From positions 203,677-267,676 of the forward strand of contig NZ_JAPNLJ010000002.1 of NCBI RefSeq assembly GCF_026627445.1: 64,000 nt of DNA, written 5' to 3'. Shown here one piece after another: positions 9,036-17,929 of this stretch. The stretch is from Streptomyces sp. H27-H1 (GTDB lineage Bacteria; Actinomycetota; Actinomycetes; Streptomycetales; Streptomycetaceae). The stretch's first letter is position 1, and each line of letters starts with the position of its first letter. The notes beneath the pieces are model-generated. The model saw only the letters and a list, made by a program, of their open reading frames with translations, made no database searches and was not told the origin of the DNA. The translations under genes were made by a program, and so were the position numbers.

Positions 9036-9114
9036 GCTGGTACGTCTCCCCCTCAGGGCGTTGCTCACTGGTCTTGCCCGGTCCACCCGCTCCGCGCGGC
9101 TGCGCGCGCTCCGG

Positions 9115-10077
9115 TCAGCCCTTGGCCACGGCTCGCAGCCGGTCCACCACGTCGGCCCGCAGGTCGGCCGGCTCCAGCACCACGACATCGGGGCCGAACT
9201 CCACCAGCCAGGCGTCGAGCCCGTGCCCGTACGGGATCTCCAGCTCGTCCCAGCCCTCGCCGCCGGCCCCCTCGCGCACGGCCGCGGCCTTGGCCCGCAG
9301 CGGGTAGCCCGCCCCGGCCCGCAGCCGGATCAGCGCGGAGCGCTCCGCGCTCTCCCCGGCCCAGCTCGCGACGGTCTCCCGTACGGTCACCACGTCCGGG
9401 ACCTCGGCGGTGTACTTGGCGGCGCGCGAGCGGACCTTGCCCGTGATGCGGGAGAGCCGGAACACGCGCTCCGCCCCGCGGTCGCGGTCGTAGCCCGCCA
9501 GGTACCAGTGGCCGCGCCAGCACTCCAGGGCCCACGGCTCGACCTGGCGGGTCTCGGGGCGGGCGGCGGTGGACTTGCGGTAGTCGAAGACGACCGGGCG
9601 GCGGTCGCGGCAGGCGAGCATCAGCGGCTCGAACGCCGCCTCGTGCACCGGGATCCGCGGTTCGATGGCACTGTGCTGGCCCTCGTACGGGTCCGAGGCC
9701 TCCGGCATTCCGCCGGCCCGCAGCTTCTGCAGGGCGCCGCTGGCGGCGCCGGCGAGCCGCGCCTGCTGCCAGACCTTGGCGGCGAGCCCCAGGGCCGCGG
9801 CCTCCTCGGCGTCCAGCGCCACGGGCGGCAGCCGGTTGGAATCACGGCGGGCCAGATAGCCGGTATCGCCCTCCAGGTTCTCGACGGTCTCGATGACCAG
9901 CCCGAGCTCCCGCAGGTCGTCCTTGTCCCGCTCGAACATGCGGTTGAAGGACTCGTCGTTCCCGGCTTCCATGTACGCCTCGATGGAACCGCGCAGTTCC
10001 CGCTTGCTGAGCGGCCGGCGCGTCCCCAGCAGACACAGCGCCAGATTCATCAGCCGCTCGGCCTTGGCAATCGCCAT
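9115..10077 (-). CDS. pafB: WYL-domain transcriptional regulator PafB
   Basis: 320 residues starting at ATG 10075-10077 (MAIAKAERLMNLALCLL). The helix-turn-helix region (residues about 5-60) includes LSKRELRGSIEAYMEAGNDE, a variant of the HTH_11 wing seen in PafB. The WYL core is PVVFDYRKS followed by RQVEPWALECWRGHWYLAGY. The partner PafC follows. In mycobacteria pafB and pafC follow pafA in one operon; here two FKBP genes and terminators at 10175-10200 and 11651-11679 separate them from pafA, so pafBC must have their own promoter in the roughly 100 bp upstream. Confidence 0.9.
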   Translation of the reverse strand: MAIAKAERLMNLALCLLGTRRPLSKRELRGSIEAYMEAGNDESFNRMFERDKDDLRELGLVIETVENLEGDTGYLARRDSNRLPPVALDAEEAAALGLAAKVWQQARLAGAASGALQKLRAGGMPEASDPYEGQHSAIEPRIPVHEAAFEPLMLACRDRRPVVFDYRKSTAARPETRQVEPWALECWRGHWYLAGYDRDRGAERVFRLSRITGKVRSRAAKYTAEVPDVVTVRETVASWAGESAERSALIRLRAGAGYPLRAKAAAVREGAGGEGWDELEIPYGHGLDAWLVEFGPDVVVLEPADLRADVVDRLRAVAKG

Positions 10078-10174
10078 CGACGCACATCCGCCTTTCCCAG
10101 ACCTTCGAGGCGTGTCCCCGGTACAGCCTCGTGACCGCTGACCGTACCGCCCCGGCGGGCCTGGGCAAAAGCGA

Positions 10175-10200
10175 GGGCCCCTGCCTGACGGCAGGGGCCC
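10175..10200 (-). terminator. Intrinsic terminator after the cytosolic FKBP gene
   Basis: An 11-bp perfect stem (GGGCCCCTGCC, loop TGAC, and its complement) lies 23 bp beyond the FKBP stop. On the leftward transcript it is followed by TCGCTTTTGC, a short U-tract. It isolates pafB and pafC from the FKBP genes. Confidence 0.8.
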
Positions 10201-10222
10201 CGCACACTTCACAGCCGGTCGA

Positions 10223-10600
10223 TCAGGCGCCCATCAGGTCGCACACGAAGATCAGCGTCTCGCCCGGCTTGATGGCGGCGCCGGCGCCGCGGTCGCCGTA
10301 CGCCAGGTGGGCCGGGATCGTCAGCTTGCGACGGCCGCCGACCTTCATGCCCTGGACGCCCTGGTCCCATCCGGAGATGACCTGGCCGATACCGAGCTTG
10401 AACCGCAGCGGCTCGCCGCGGCCCCAGGAGGAGTCGAACTCCTCACCGGTGGAGAAGGCCACGCCCACGTAGTGGACGGAGACGCCGGCGCCGGCCTTGG
10501 CCTCGGCGCCGTCGCCGACCCAGATGTCCTCGATGACGAGGTCGGTCGGGACCGGGCCCTCGGGGAAGTCGATCTCGGGCTTCTCGAGCTTGTCGCTCAC
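10223..10600 (-). CDS. FKBP-type peptidyl-prolyl isomerase, cytosolic
   Basis: 125 residues. The GTG at 10598-10600 is the likely start because GAGGAG lies 7-8 bases upstream; a TTG 15 bases earlier is less likely. The whole protein is one FKBP domain: VSVHYVGVAFSTGEEFDSSW, then GQVISGWDQGVQGMKVGGRR, then IPAHLAYGDRGAG and LIFVCDLMGA. FKBPs catalyse cis-trans isomerisation of prolyl bonds and bind FK506-type macrolides. No signal peptide is present. It follows the lipoprotein FKBP gene on the same strand (gap about 50 bp), and the two are probably one operon. Confidence 0.93.
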   Translation of the reverse strand: MSDKLEKPEIDFPEGPVPTDLVIEDIWVGDGAEAKAGAGVSVHYVGVAFSTGEEFDSSWGRGEPLRFKLGIGQVISGWDQGVQGMKVGGRRKLTIPAHLAYGDRGAGAAIKPGETLIFVCDLMGA

Positions 10601-10649
10601 GGAACTGCTCCTCAAAAACTTACGAACAGGGGGTACAACCTGGACAGTC

Positions 10650-11594
10650 TTACATCACTGCGACGACGTCGAGACTGAAGACCAGAGTCGAGTTGGCCGG
10701 GATCGTGCCCTGCTCCTTGTCACCGAAACCCTGGTCCGGCGGGATGACCAGCAGGATGCGGCTGCCGGCCTTCTTGCCGACGATCCCTTCCTTCAGACCC
10801 TTGACCGACAGCTCCGCCAGCGGCCACGTCACCGACTGCCCGGTGGAGTAGGTGCTCTCGAAGGTCTTGTCGTCCTTCCAGGTCTTGCCGTTGAACTTGA
10901 CCACGACGCTGTCGGTGTCCTTGACGACGGCGCCATCGCCCTCCAGGACGTAGTTCGACACCAGCTTGGCCGGCGGCGTGGCGTCCTTCGGGACGGCCAC
11001 GGAAACTTCCTTGCCGTCCGTGTTCGTACCGACCGTCGGCAGGTTCTTGTCTTCCTGCGGGACCGCCTTGCCCTGGGCCGAAGCCGGGATGGCGGTGCCC
11101 TTGACGATGTCCACGACGAAGACCAGCGTGGCGTTCGCCTTGATCTTCTCGCCCGAGCCCTGCTCGCCGTATCCGAGGTCCGGCGGAATCACGAGCTCCA
11201 GGCGGCTGCCGACCTTCTTGCCCTCGAGGCCCTGGTCCCAGCCCTTGATGACCTGGCCCGCGCCGATGGTCACGTCGAACGGCTTGCCCTTGCCGAAGCT
11301 CTGGTCGAACGGCTCCTTGCCGTCCCAGACCTGGCCGAGGTAGTTGACCTGGGCGACGTCGCCCTTCTTCAGCGCCGGGCCGTCACCCTCGCTGATGGTC
11401 ACCACCTTCAGTTCCTTCGGCGGGGTGCCCGTCCCCTTCGACAGCGTGGGGGTCTCCCCGAACTTGGCGCCCTTCGTGATCGCGGGCGCCCCGTTCTTCA
11501 TCTGGGCGGAGTCGGAGTCGGAGCCGCTGTCGCCACACGCCGCTGTCGACAGCAGCAGAAGGGGTACGACAAGCAGGCCGGCAAGTCGGCGCAC
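10650..11594 (-). CDS. Lipoprotein with two FKBP-type isomerase domains
   Basis: 314 residues from GTG. A lipoprotein signal peptide ends in the lipobox LSTAAC, so the mature protein is lipid-anchored outside the membrane at Cys20. A Ser/Asp linker follows. The first FKBP domain spans about residues 65-165 (GQVIKGWDQGLEGKKVGSR, IPPDLGYGEQGSG) and a more divergent second domain about 205-314 (LSVKGLKEGIVGKKAGSRIL, IPPDQGFGDKEQG). A role in folding exported proteins is likely from the location. The fusion of a canonical and a divergent domain is typical of this Streptomyces family. Confidence 0.9.
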   Translation of the reverse strand: MRRLAGLLVVPLLLLSTAACGDSGSDSDSAQMKNGAPAITKGAKFGETPTLSKGTGTPPKELKVVTISEGDGPALKKGDVAQVNYLGQVWDGKEPFDQSFGKGKPFDVTIGAGQVIKGWDQGLEGKKVGSRLELVIPPDLGYGEQGSGEKIKANATLVFVVDIVKGTAIPASAQGKAVPQEDKNLPTVGTNTDGKEVSVAVPKDATPPAKLVSNYVLEGDGAVVKDTDSVVVKFNGKTWKDDKTFESTYSTGQSVTWPLAELSVKGLKEGIVGKKAGSRILLVIPPDQGFGDKEQGTIPANSTLVFSLDVVAVM

Positions 11595-11650
11595 GTGTTC
11601 CTCAGATCTCAGACGGCACTAAAGGTCGCCGCCACTCTAAGGCGTGGACA

Positions 11651-11679
11651 GGGCCCCGTACGAGATACGTACGGGGCCC
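11651..11679 (-). terminator. Intrinsic terminator downstream of pafA
   Basis: A 12-bp perfect inverted repeat (GGGCCCCGTACG, loop AGATA) lies 43 bp after the pafA stop and before the lipoprotein gene. The tail is not U-rich, which is common for Streptomyces terminators. Confidence 0.7.
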
Positions 11680-11721
11680 CGGCCAAGATCAGTGCGATGT
11701 CACACGGCGCTGCGCGGCGCG

Positions 11722-13083
11722 CTACATCCCCGCGATCAGCTTCTCCACCCGGTCGTCCACCGACCGGAACGGGTCCTTGCACAGCACCGTGCGCTGCGCC
11801 TGGTCGTTCAGCTTCAGATGCACCCAGTCGACCGTGAAGTCCCGCCGCTGCTCCTGCGCACGACGGATGAAGTCGCCCCGCAGCCTCGCCCTCGTCGTCT
11901 GCGGAGGCACCGACTTGCCCTCGAAGATCTTGAGGTCGTTGCAGATCCGCGCCGCCTGCCCCTTGCGCTCCAGCAAGTAGTACAGCCCGCGCCTGCGGTG
12001 GATGTCGTGGTAGGCGAGGTCTATCTGAGCCACCCGCGGGTTCGACATCGTCATATTGTGCTTCGCCCGGTACCGCTCGATCAGCTGGTACTTCATCACC
12101 CAGTCGATCTCGGTCCCGATCCGGTCCAGGTCCTCCGCCTCGATGGCGTCCAGCGTGCGACCCCACAGCTCCAGCACCTGGTCCACGACGCCCTCGCGGA
12201 TCCCCCGGCGCTCCGCGAAATCCACCGCCTTGTCGTAGTACTCCCGCTGGATCTCCAGCGCCGAGGCCTCCCGGCCGCTCGCCAGGCGCACCTTGCGCTG
12301 CCCCGTGATGTCGTGACTGACCTCGCGGATCGCCCGGATCGGGTTCTCCAGCGTCATGTCCCGCATCACCGTGCCCGCCTCGATCATGCGCAGCACCAGA
12401 TCGGTGGCCCCGACCTTCAGCAGCATGGTCGTCTCGGACATGTTCGAGTCGCCCACGATCACGTGCAGACGCCGGTAGCGCTCCGCGTCCGCGTGCGGCT
12501 CGTCCCGCGTATTGATGATCGGCCGCGACCGGGTCGTGGCCGAGCTGACGCCCTCCCAGATGTGCTCCGCCCGCTGACTGACGCAGTAGACCGCACCCCG
12601 CGGCGTCTGCAGCACCTTGCCCGCACCACAGATCAGCTGCCGCGTGACGAGGAACGGGATCAGAATGTCCGCCAGCCGGGAGAATTCCCCGTGCCGGGCC
12701 ACCAGGTAGTTCTCATGGCAGCCGTACGAGTTTCCCGCCGAGTCGGTGTTGTTCTTGAACAGATAGACGTCGCCCGCGATTCCTTCCTCGTGCAGGCGGC
12801 GTTCGGCGTCGACGAGAAGGCCTTCGAGAATGCGCTCGCCGGCCTTGTCGTGGGTGACCAGTTCGATCAGGTTGTCGCATTCGGGAGTTGCGTACTCCGG
12901 ATGCGAACCCACGTCGAGGTAGAGGCGGGCGCCGTTCCGCAGGAAGACATTGCTGCTGCGGCCCCATGACACAACACGGCGGAAGAGGTAGCGCGCCACT
13001 TCGTCAGGAGACAGTCGGCGCTGTCCCCTGAACGTGCACGTGACGCCGTACTCGTTCTCCAGCCCGAAAATGCGGCGGTCCAT
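11722..13083 (-). CDS. pafA: Pup--protein ligase PafA
   Basis: 453 residues from ATG. PafA joins the C-terminal Glu of Pup to a lysine side chain of the target, via a phosphorylated Pup intermediate; its fold is related to glutamine synthetase. Key segments are FGLENEYGV at residues 6-14 (metal and nucleotide-binding Glu), [18 protein letters not shown] with Asp57 at the position of the catalytic aspartate, and [16 protein letters not shown]. The paralogous Dop in this window lacks the same C-terminal domain sequence. There is no clear Shine-Dalgarno in front of the ATG, and a TAATGT hexamer ends 6 bases upstream, so the mRNA may be leaderless. Confidence 0.97.
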   Translation of the reverse strand: MDRRIFGLENEYGVTCTFRGQRRLSPDEVARYLFRRVVSWGRSSNVFLRNGARLYLDVGSHPEYATPECDNLIELVTHDKAGERILEGLLVDAERRLHEEGIAGDVYLFKNNTDSAGNSYGCHENYLVARHGEFSRLADILIPFLVTRQLICGAGKVLQTPRGAVYCVSQRAEHIWEGVSSATTRSRPIINTRDEPHADAERYRRLHVIVGDSNMSETTMLLKVGATDLVLRMIEAGTVMRDMTLENPIRAIREVSHDITGQRKVRLASGREASALEIQREYYDKAVDFAERRGIREGVVDQVLELWGRTLDAIEAEDLDRIGTEIDWVMKYQLIERYRAKHNMTMSNPRVAQIDLAYHDIHRRRGLYYLLERKGQAARICNDLKIFEGKSVPPQTTRARLRGDFIRRAQEQRRDFTVDWVHLKLNDQAQRTVLCKDPFRSVDDRVEKLIAGM

Positions 13084-13185
13084 GACTGAACATTACGCCT
13101 TCTGCTCTGTTCTGAAACCGAGTTCGCAGGCGTCGTTTCGATCATTTTCCCGAGAGCACCCCGGACCACCCACCCACCGACCCGC

Positions 13186-14472
13186 CTAAGACCCCGTCAC
13201 CGAGGCCTCCGCAGAACCCTCGACCGGCCCCGCCGAACCCGCCACGAACCCCTCCCCCGGCCCAGCCGACGAACCCGCCACCGCACGACTCGCACCCGGC
13301 CGCGCCAACACCCGCTGAGTGGCCGTCAGCACCAGCAGAGCCGCCAACCCGGCCACACTCGCCACCGCGAAACCGGCCGCCGTACCCCCGGCCTCCACCG
13401 ACGGACCCGCCGCCGCCGTACCGATCGCCGCACCCACCCCGAAGAACGTCACCAACCAGGAGAACGCCTCCGTCACCGTGCCCGCCGGGGCATGCCGGTC
13501 CACCACGATGAACGCACACGCCAGAGCCGGAGCCAGGAACACCCCCGCCAACGCCGCGAACCCCGTCATCGCCACCACACCCGGCACCAGCATCAACGGC
13601 AGATAACACACCGCCAGCAACGCCACCAGCAAACGCAACCGCCGCTCCGGCGCACCCGCCCACTGCCGCGCCCCGTACAGCACACCACCGAACAGCGCAC
13701 CCAGCCCGAGCGCCGCCATCAGCCAGCCGTACACCGCCTGCCCCCCGTGCTCGTCCGCGTACGCCACACCCGCCACCGTGATCGAACCCAGCGCCGTCCC
13801 CACGAAGAAGAACGCCCCCAGCAACGCCAGCAGCCCCCGAGAACGCAGAGCCCCCAGCCAATGCGCCTCCCGCGGCGCCGAACGCCACGTACGCGAAGGC
13901 TCCGACACCACGACCGACAGCGCCCCCAGCACCCCGATCCCGTTGATCACCAGCAATGCCGCCGCCGGATCCCACAGCGCCACGCACAACGTCACCAGCA
14001 GCGGCCCCACCGTGAACATGACCTCCTGGGCCACCGCGTCCATCGCGTACGCCGCGTGCACCCGCTCCTCCTTGCCCCCCAGCACGCTCGGCCACAGCGC
14101 ACGCAGCCCGCCCTCCAGCGGCGGCGTGAACAGCCCCGCGACCACCACCGCGGCATACGCGACCGCCACCGACCCGGTACCGGCCAACGCCAGCCACACC
14201 ATGCCCAGCGCCGACACCACCGCCGCCGGCAACTGCACCCGCGGCTGCCCGAACAGATCCACCGCCCGGCCCAGCAGCGGCTGCCCCACCGCGTTCGCCA
14301 CCCCGTACGCGGCCGCCAACGCACCCGCCAGGGTGTAGCTGCCGCCCTCCGCCCGGGTGAACAGCACGATCGCGATCGGCCCCGTCCCGTTCGGCAGCCG
14401 GCCTATGAGCGTGCCCACCAGCAGCCTCGCGGCATGCCGGGTCCTGAGCAGCTCCGCGTAACCCGCGGCCAT
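13186..14472 (-). CDS. Major facilitator superfamily transporter
   Basis: 428 residues from the ATG at 14470-14472. About twelve hydrophobic helices are visible, with the MFS loop motif GQPLLGRAVDLFGQPRVQL between helices 2 and 3. The substrate is unknown; the nearest known pattern is drug- or sugar-efflux type permeases. It is divergent from a LacI regulator, which may control it. It stands between pafA and prcA, which splits the Pup ligase from the proteasome core; I recall the same pair at this place in S. coelicolor. The + strand here is strongly C-rich, so the sense strand has many G-ending codons, unlike pafA next to it. Confidence 0.9.
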   Translation of the reverse strand: MAAGYAELLRTRHAARLLVGTLIGRLPNGTGPIAIVLFTRAEGGSYTLAGALAAAYGVANAVGQPLLGRAVDLFGQPRVQLPAAVVSALGMVWLALAGTGSVAVAYAAVVVAGLFTPPLEGGLRALWPSVLGGKEERVHAAYAMDAVAQEVMFTVGPLLVTLCVALWDPAAALLVINGIGVLGALSVVVSEPSRTWRSAPREAHWLGALRSRGLLALLGAFFFVGTALGSITVAGVAYADEHGGQAVYGWLMAALGLGALFGGVLYGARQWAGAPERRLRLLVALLAVCYLPLMLVPGVVAMTGFAALAGVFLAPALACAFIVVDRHAPAGTVTEAFSWLVTFFGVGAAIGTAAAGPSVEAGGTAAGFAVASVAGLAALLVLTATQRVLARPGASRAVAGSSAGPGEGFVAGSAGPVEGSAEASVTGS

Positions 14473-14518
14473 GTCCGCCCCCTTCCGCCCGGAATCCAGC
14501 CGGGAGTAACCGAAGTAA

Positions 14519-14545
14519 TACGTATAACGTGACGGGTCATACGTA
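14519..14545. promoter_or_regulatory. Inverted repeat in the MFS/LacI divergent promoter region
   Basis: TACGTAT and ATACGTA form perfect 7-bp arms separated by 13 bp, in an AT-richer patch between the divergent MFS and LacI genes. LacI regulators bind palindromes, so this is the best candidate operator for the regulator at 14620, covering both promoters. The spacing is wider than in classical LacI operators, so a looser role (overlapping -10 elements on both strands) is also possible. Confidence 0.45.
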
Positions 14546-14619
14546 CCATGGCCCCAGTCGGACGGTCCACCCACCCGACCCCCCACACCCCACCTGACCT
14601 CGCACTACAGGAGCACCGT

Positions 14620-15618
14620 GTGACGAGACCCACCAGCCGCGACGTGGCCACCGCCGCCGGGGTCTCCCAGGCCACCGTCTCCCTCGTCCTCGGCGACAAA
14701 TGGCGCGGCCGCGTCTCCGAACGCACCGCCGACCACGTCCGCCACACCGCCACCGAACTCGGCTACCGCCCCAACCTCGCCGCCCGCAACCTCCGCCTCG
14801 GCTCCACCCGCACCGCCCTCCTCGTCGTCCCCGCCCTCACCAACGAATTCTTCGCCCGCGTCTACACCGGCGCCGCCCGCATCGCCGCCCGCCACGGCTT
14901 CGGCGTCGTCCTCTACCCCTCCCCCGACGGCACCGGCCCCGCCCGCGACCCCTTCGCCTCCGCACGCGCCGCCCTCGACGGAGTCATCGCCTCCTCCATG
15001 GCCGCCGACACCCTCCACGCCCTCGCCACCGACACCCTCCCCCTCGTCATGCTCGACAGCGACCCCACCGCCCACACCGCCGCCGCCCACGTCAACCTCG
15101 CCATCGCCGACGGCATGCGCCAGGTCACCGAACACCTCCTCACCCACGGCCACCGACGCATCCTCCACCTCGCCTCGGCCGTCGACTCCTGGACCTTCAC
15201 CGTCCGCGCCGACGCCCTGACCGCCCTCCTCGGCCCCCACACCGAGCTGCGCACCGTACGGGCCCCCCTCACCGTCGACGGCGCCCGTACGGCCACCGAA
15301 GCCGCCCTGGCAGCCCCCGGAGCCCGCCCCACCGCCATCGTCTGCGACGACGACATCCTCGCCGCCGGAGCCTGCAAGGCCGCCCGCCGCCTCGGCCTGC
15401 GCATCCCCGAAGACCTCTCCGTCACCGGCTTCGACGACCTCGCCCTCGCCACCGCCGTCGAACCGGAACTCACCACCGTCCGCCTCCCCGCCGAACACGT
15501 CGGAGAACAGGGCATGACCGCCCTCCTCGCCGTCCTCGAAGGCACCCCCTGGACCGCCGACGACATCCCCGTCGAACTCGTCGTCCGCGACTCCTCGGGC
15601 CCCGCGCCCACCCCCTGA
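14620..15618 (+). CDS. LacI-family transcriptional regulator
   Basis: 332 residues from GTG at 14620, with ACAGGAG 7 bases upstream. The N-terminal helix-turn-helix (TSRDVATAAGVSQATVSLVL, residues about 4-23) and hinge helix (LGYRPNLAARNLR) are typical. The remainder is a periplasmic-binding-protein fold for a small effector, ending in a region with SVTGFDDLALATAVEPELTT, a LacI signature. It probably controls the divergent MFS gene and itself. The effector is likely a sugar or related small molecule but cannot be named. Third codon positions are overwhelmingly C, unlike the flanking proteasome genes. Confidence 0.93.
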   Translation: MTRPTSRDVATAAGVSQATVSLVLGDKWRGRVSERTADHVRHTATELGYRPNLAARNLRLGSTRTALLVVPALTNEFFARVYTGAARIAARHGFGVVLYPSPDGTGPARDPFASARAALDGVIASSMAADTLHALATDTLPLVMLDSDPTAHTAAAHVNLAIADGMRQVTEHLLTHGHRRILHLASAVDSWTFTVRADALTALLGPHTELRTVRAPLTVDGARTATEAALAAPGARPTAIVCDDDILAAGACKAARRLGLRIPEDLSVTGFDDLALATAVEPELTTVRLPAEHVGEQGMTALLAVLEGTPWTADDIPVELVVRDSSGPAPTP

Positions 15619-15629
15619 AACGCAAAAGC

Positions 15630-15653
15630 GCCCCCGGCCTTCAGGCCGGAGGC
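15630..15653. terminator. Bidirectional terminator between the LacI gene and prcA
   Basis: A GCCCCCGGCC/GGCCGGAGGC hairpin with one mismatch and a TTCA loop lies in the 62 bp between the convergent stops. An A-run on its left gives a U-tract to the leftward prcBA transcript. Confidence 0.7.
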
Positions 15654-15680
15654 ACTCCCACTCACACACGATCCACTGCT

Positions 15681-16445
15681 CTACTCGGCTTCCTCATCGG
15701 GAGCCTCGTCGTTCGACACGGCATCCGCCTGAGCCGCCGCCGGCACGTCCGCCTCCAGCAGCCGCGACAGCTGCCGTCCCCGGATCCGCTTGAACTTGCG
15801 CTGCTGAGCCCGCTTACGGTCCAGCACCGCCACCTCCAGCCGCTCCGCCGGAATCGACTTGTCCGTACCGTTCGCCTGACTCGACAGCGCCTGCACCGCC
15901 AGCTTCAACGCCTCCGACAGGGTCATCCCGTCCTGGTGCCGCTGATCGAGATAGGTACTGATCTGCTCGGCATTGCCACCGACCGCGACCGATCCGTGCT
16001 CGTCCACGATCGAACCGTCGTGCGGCAGCCGATAGATCTGGTCCCCGGCCGCCGTCGCACCGACCTCGGCCACGACCAGCTCCACCTCGTACGGCTTCTC
16101 ACCGGCCGAGGAGAAGATCGTGCCGAGCGTCTGCGCGTAGACGTTCGCCAGCCCACGGGCCGTCACATCCTCACGGTCGTAGGTGTATCCACGCAGATCC
16201 GCGTAGCGCACACCACCGATCCGCAGGTTCTCGTACTCGTTGTACTTGCCGGCGGCCGCGAAGCCGATCCGGTCGTAGATCTCGCTGAACTTGTGCAGCG
16301 CGCGGGACGGGTTCTCACCGACGAACACGATGCCGTCGGCGTACTGGATCACAACAAGGCTGCGACCCCGGGCGATGCCCTTGCGGGCGTATTCCGCCCG
16401 GTCGGCCATGGCCTGCTGGGGTGAGACGTAGAACGGAGTCGACAC
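15681..16445 (-). CDS. prcA: 20S proteasome alpha subunit
   Basis: 254 residues from GTG. The alpha ring is non-catalytic and gates entry to the core particle. N-terminal [20 protein letters not shown] is the family start, including the gating tail, followed by [20 protein letters not shown]. The body is the Ntn-hydrolase fold ([20 protein letters not shown]). The C-terminal 35 residues are acidic and Ala-rich. It starts 46 bp after the prcB stop and forms an operon with it. The HbYX-like C-terminus of Arc docks between alpha subunits. Confidence 0.97.
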   Translation of the reverse strand: MSTPFYVSPQQAMADRAEYARKGIARGRSLVVIQYADGIVFVGENPSRALHKFSEIYDRIGFAAAGKYNEYENLRIGGVRYADLRGYTYDREDVTARGLANVYAQTLGTIFSSAGEKPYEVELVVAEVGATAAGDQIYRLPHDGSIVDEHGSVAVGGNAEQISTYLDQRHQDGMTLSEALKLAVQALSSQANGTDKSIPAERLEVAVLDRKRAQQRKFKRIRGRQLSRLLEADVPAAAQADAVSNDEAPDEEAE

Positions 16446-16491
16446 CGGCTGTCCGTCCCTTTCTTCTGGGCTCCTACGGGGCGACGGATGG

Positions 16492-17331
16492 TCAGAGCAG
16501 GGCGGCGCGCGGGCCGTCGGGCTGCTCCAGCCGACGATTCGTGATCTTGCGGGCCAGCTCCGAGGACTCCTCGTCGGTCAGCCTGCGGAATCCCTCTTCG
16601 GTCATGACCGTGATGATGGGATAGATGTGCCGGTACAGATCCGGGCCACCGGTCGCCGAGTCGTCGTCGGCGGCGTCGTACAACGCCTGGACGACGAGCG
16701 TCGTCGCCTCTTCCTCCGTCAGCTTCGGGTGGTACAGCTTCTTCATCGACCCGCGGGCGAAGATCGAGCCGGAACCGGTGGAGGCGTAGCCGTGCTCCTC
16801 GGAGCGGCCGCCCGTCACGTCGTAGGAGAAGATCCGGCCCCTCTCCTTGGCCTCGTCGAAGCCCGCGAAGAGCGGAACGACGGCCAGACCCTGCATCGCC
16901 ATGCCCAGATTGCCCCGGATCATGGTGGACAGGCGGTTCGCCTTGCCCTCCAGGCTCAGGGTGGTCCCCTCGACCTTCTCGAAGTGCTCCAGCTCCAGCT
17001 GGAACAGCTTCACCATCTCCACGGCCAGACCGGCGGTGCCGGCGATGCCGACGGCCGAGAACTCGTCCGCCGGGAACACCTTCTCGATGTCCCGCTGCGC
17101 GATCATGTTCCCCATGGTCGCCCGCCGGTCACCGGCGAGCACGACCCCACCGGGGAAGGTCGCGGCCACGATGGTCGTCCCGTGCGGCGCCTCGATGACA
17201 CCCTCGGGCAGCTTCCGATTGCCCGGCAGCATCTCGGGCTGGTGCGCCCCCAGGAAGTCCATGAAGGACGAGGACCCCGGCGTCAGGAAGGCTGCCGGTA
17301 GACGCCCTGTGCTACGAATGTTGGGTTCCAC
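16492..17331 (-). CDS. prcB: 20S proteasome beta subunit
   Basis: 279 residues from the GTG at 17329-17331, with GGAAGGAA upstream; the start matches the S. coelicolor protein ([18 protein letters not shown] near the N-terminus). The first 51 residues are a propeptide that is cut at Gly-Thr in [12 protein letters not shown], so Thr52 becomes the catalytic N-terminal nucleophile. Asp and Lys of the active site lie in [14 protein letters not shown] and further on. The 5' 49 bases overlap the end of the endonuclease gene in another frame, which points to coupled translation. The beta rings carry the peptidase sites. Confidence 0.97.
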   Translation of the reverse strand: MEPNIRSTGRLPAAFLTPGSSSFMDFLGAHQPEMLPGNRKLPEGVIEAPHGTTIVAATFPGGVVLAGDRRATMGNMIAQRDIEKVFPADEFSAVGIAGTAGLAVEMVKLFQLELEHFEKVEGTTLSLEGKANRLSTMIRGNLGMAMQGLAVVPLFAGFDEAKERGRIFSYDVTGGRSEEHGYASTGSGSIFARGSMKKLYHPKLTEEEATTLVVQALYDAADDDSATGGPDLYRHIYPIITVMTEEGFRRLTDEESSELARKITNRRLEQPDGPRAALL

Positions 17332-17894
17332 AGGTTTCCTTCCACATATGCGGCTGCACGCCTCAAGACGTCCGGCCGATCCTTGAGCTGCCCTATCCCT
17401 GCGTTGCAGCCGAAACAAAGTACGCCTCGGACCCTACCCGTCCGATGATCGTGATCCACATGCTCGGCCGGTACTTCCTGGCAGATCACGCAGACCCCGC
17501 CTTGACCCGCGATCATCTCCTCGCGCTCGGCCTCGGTAATGCCGTAATGCCTCTTGAAATACGAGGCTCGGTTGCGTTGCGCGCGGCACTCTCGGCAGTA
17601 GCTGGCCCAACCGTCCGAGCTCGTCTTGTTTCGCTCCCAGTTCGAATGGGGCTTAATCTCCCCCCACTGGGGACACCGCTTGTGGCCGGACGGCACGGGG
17701 ATCTTCGCCCGCACCGTCCGCCCCTTCGCTTCCTGCCGCTGTTTGTAGTGATCGGCCTGACACTCACGGCAGTACGCCTGAAAGCCGTCCCGCATCGAGC
17801 GATTGCTCGCGAAGGCTTTGAATGGTTGAACGCGCTTGCAGCGCGAGCACCGTTTCACGCCTTCAGGCACCACCTCGGCCACCCAACCCCCCAC
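17283..17894 (-). CDS. Endonuclease VII-type (HNH) nuclease between pup and prcB
   Basis: 203 residues from GTG 17894 (GTG codons at 17882 and 17873 are also possible). The C-terminal domain matches recombination endonuclease [22 protein letters not shown], then [20 protein letters not shown], with CxxC zinc knuckles and the HVDHDH...N catalytic centre. Two N-terminal repeats are visible: CSRC...CRECQ (residues 16-46) and CPQW...CRECR (about 74-105); the second has lost one Cys. Such enzymes resolve branched DNA. The gene overlaps prcB by 49 bp. G+C looks lower than in its neighbours. Its link to the proteasome is unknown, but the position is shared with S. coelicolor. Confidence 0.88.
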   Translation of the reverse strand: MGGWVAEVVPEGVKRCSRCKRVQPFKAFASNRSMRDGFQAYCRECQADHYKQRQEAKGRTVRAKIPVPSGHKRCPQWGEIKPHSNWERNKTSSDGWASYCRECRAQRNRASYFKRHYGITEAEREEMIAGQGGVCVICQEVPAEHVDHDHRTGRVRGVLCFGCNAGIGQLKDRPDVLRRAAAYVEGNLWNPTFVAQGVYRQPS

Positions 17895-17929
17895 ACCTTC
17901 GAATCGAAGGAAGAACTAGCTAAGCACCT

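Noticed and set aside
13186..15618. The MFS/LacI pair as a recent mobile insertion
   Set aside because: No integrase, transposase, terminal repeats or tRNA are next to it, and the pair is recalled at the same locus in S. coelicolor.
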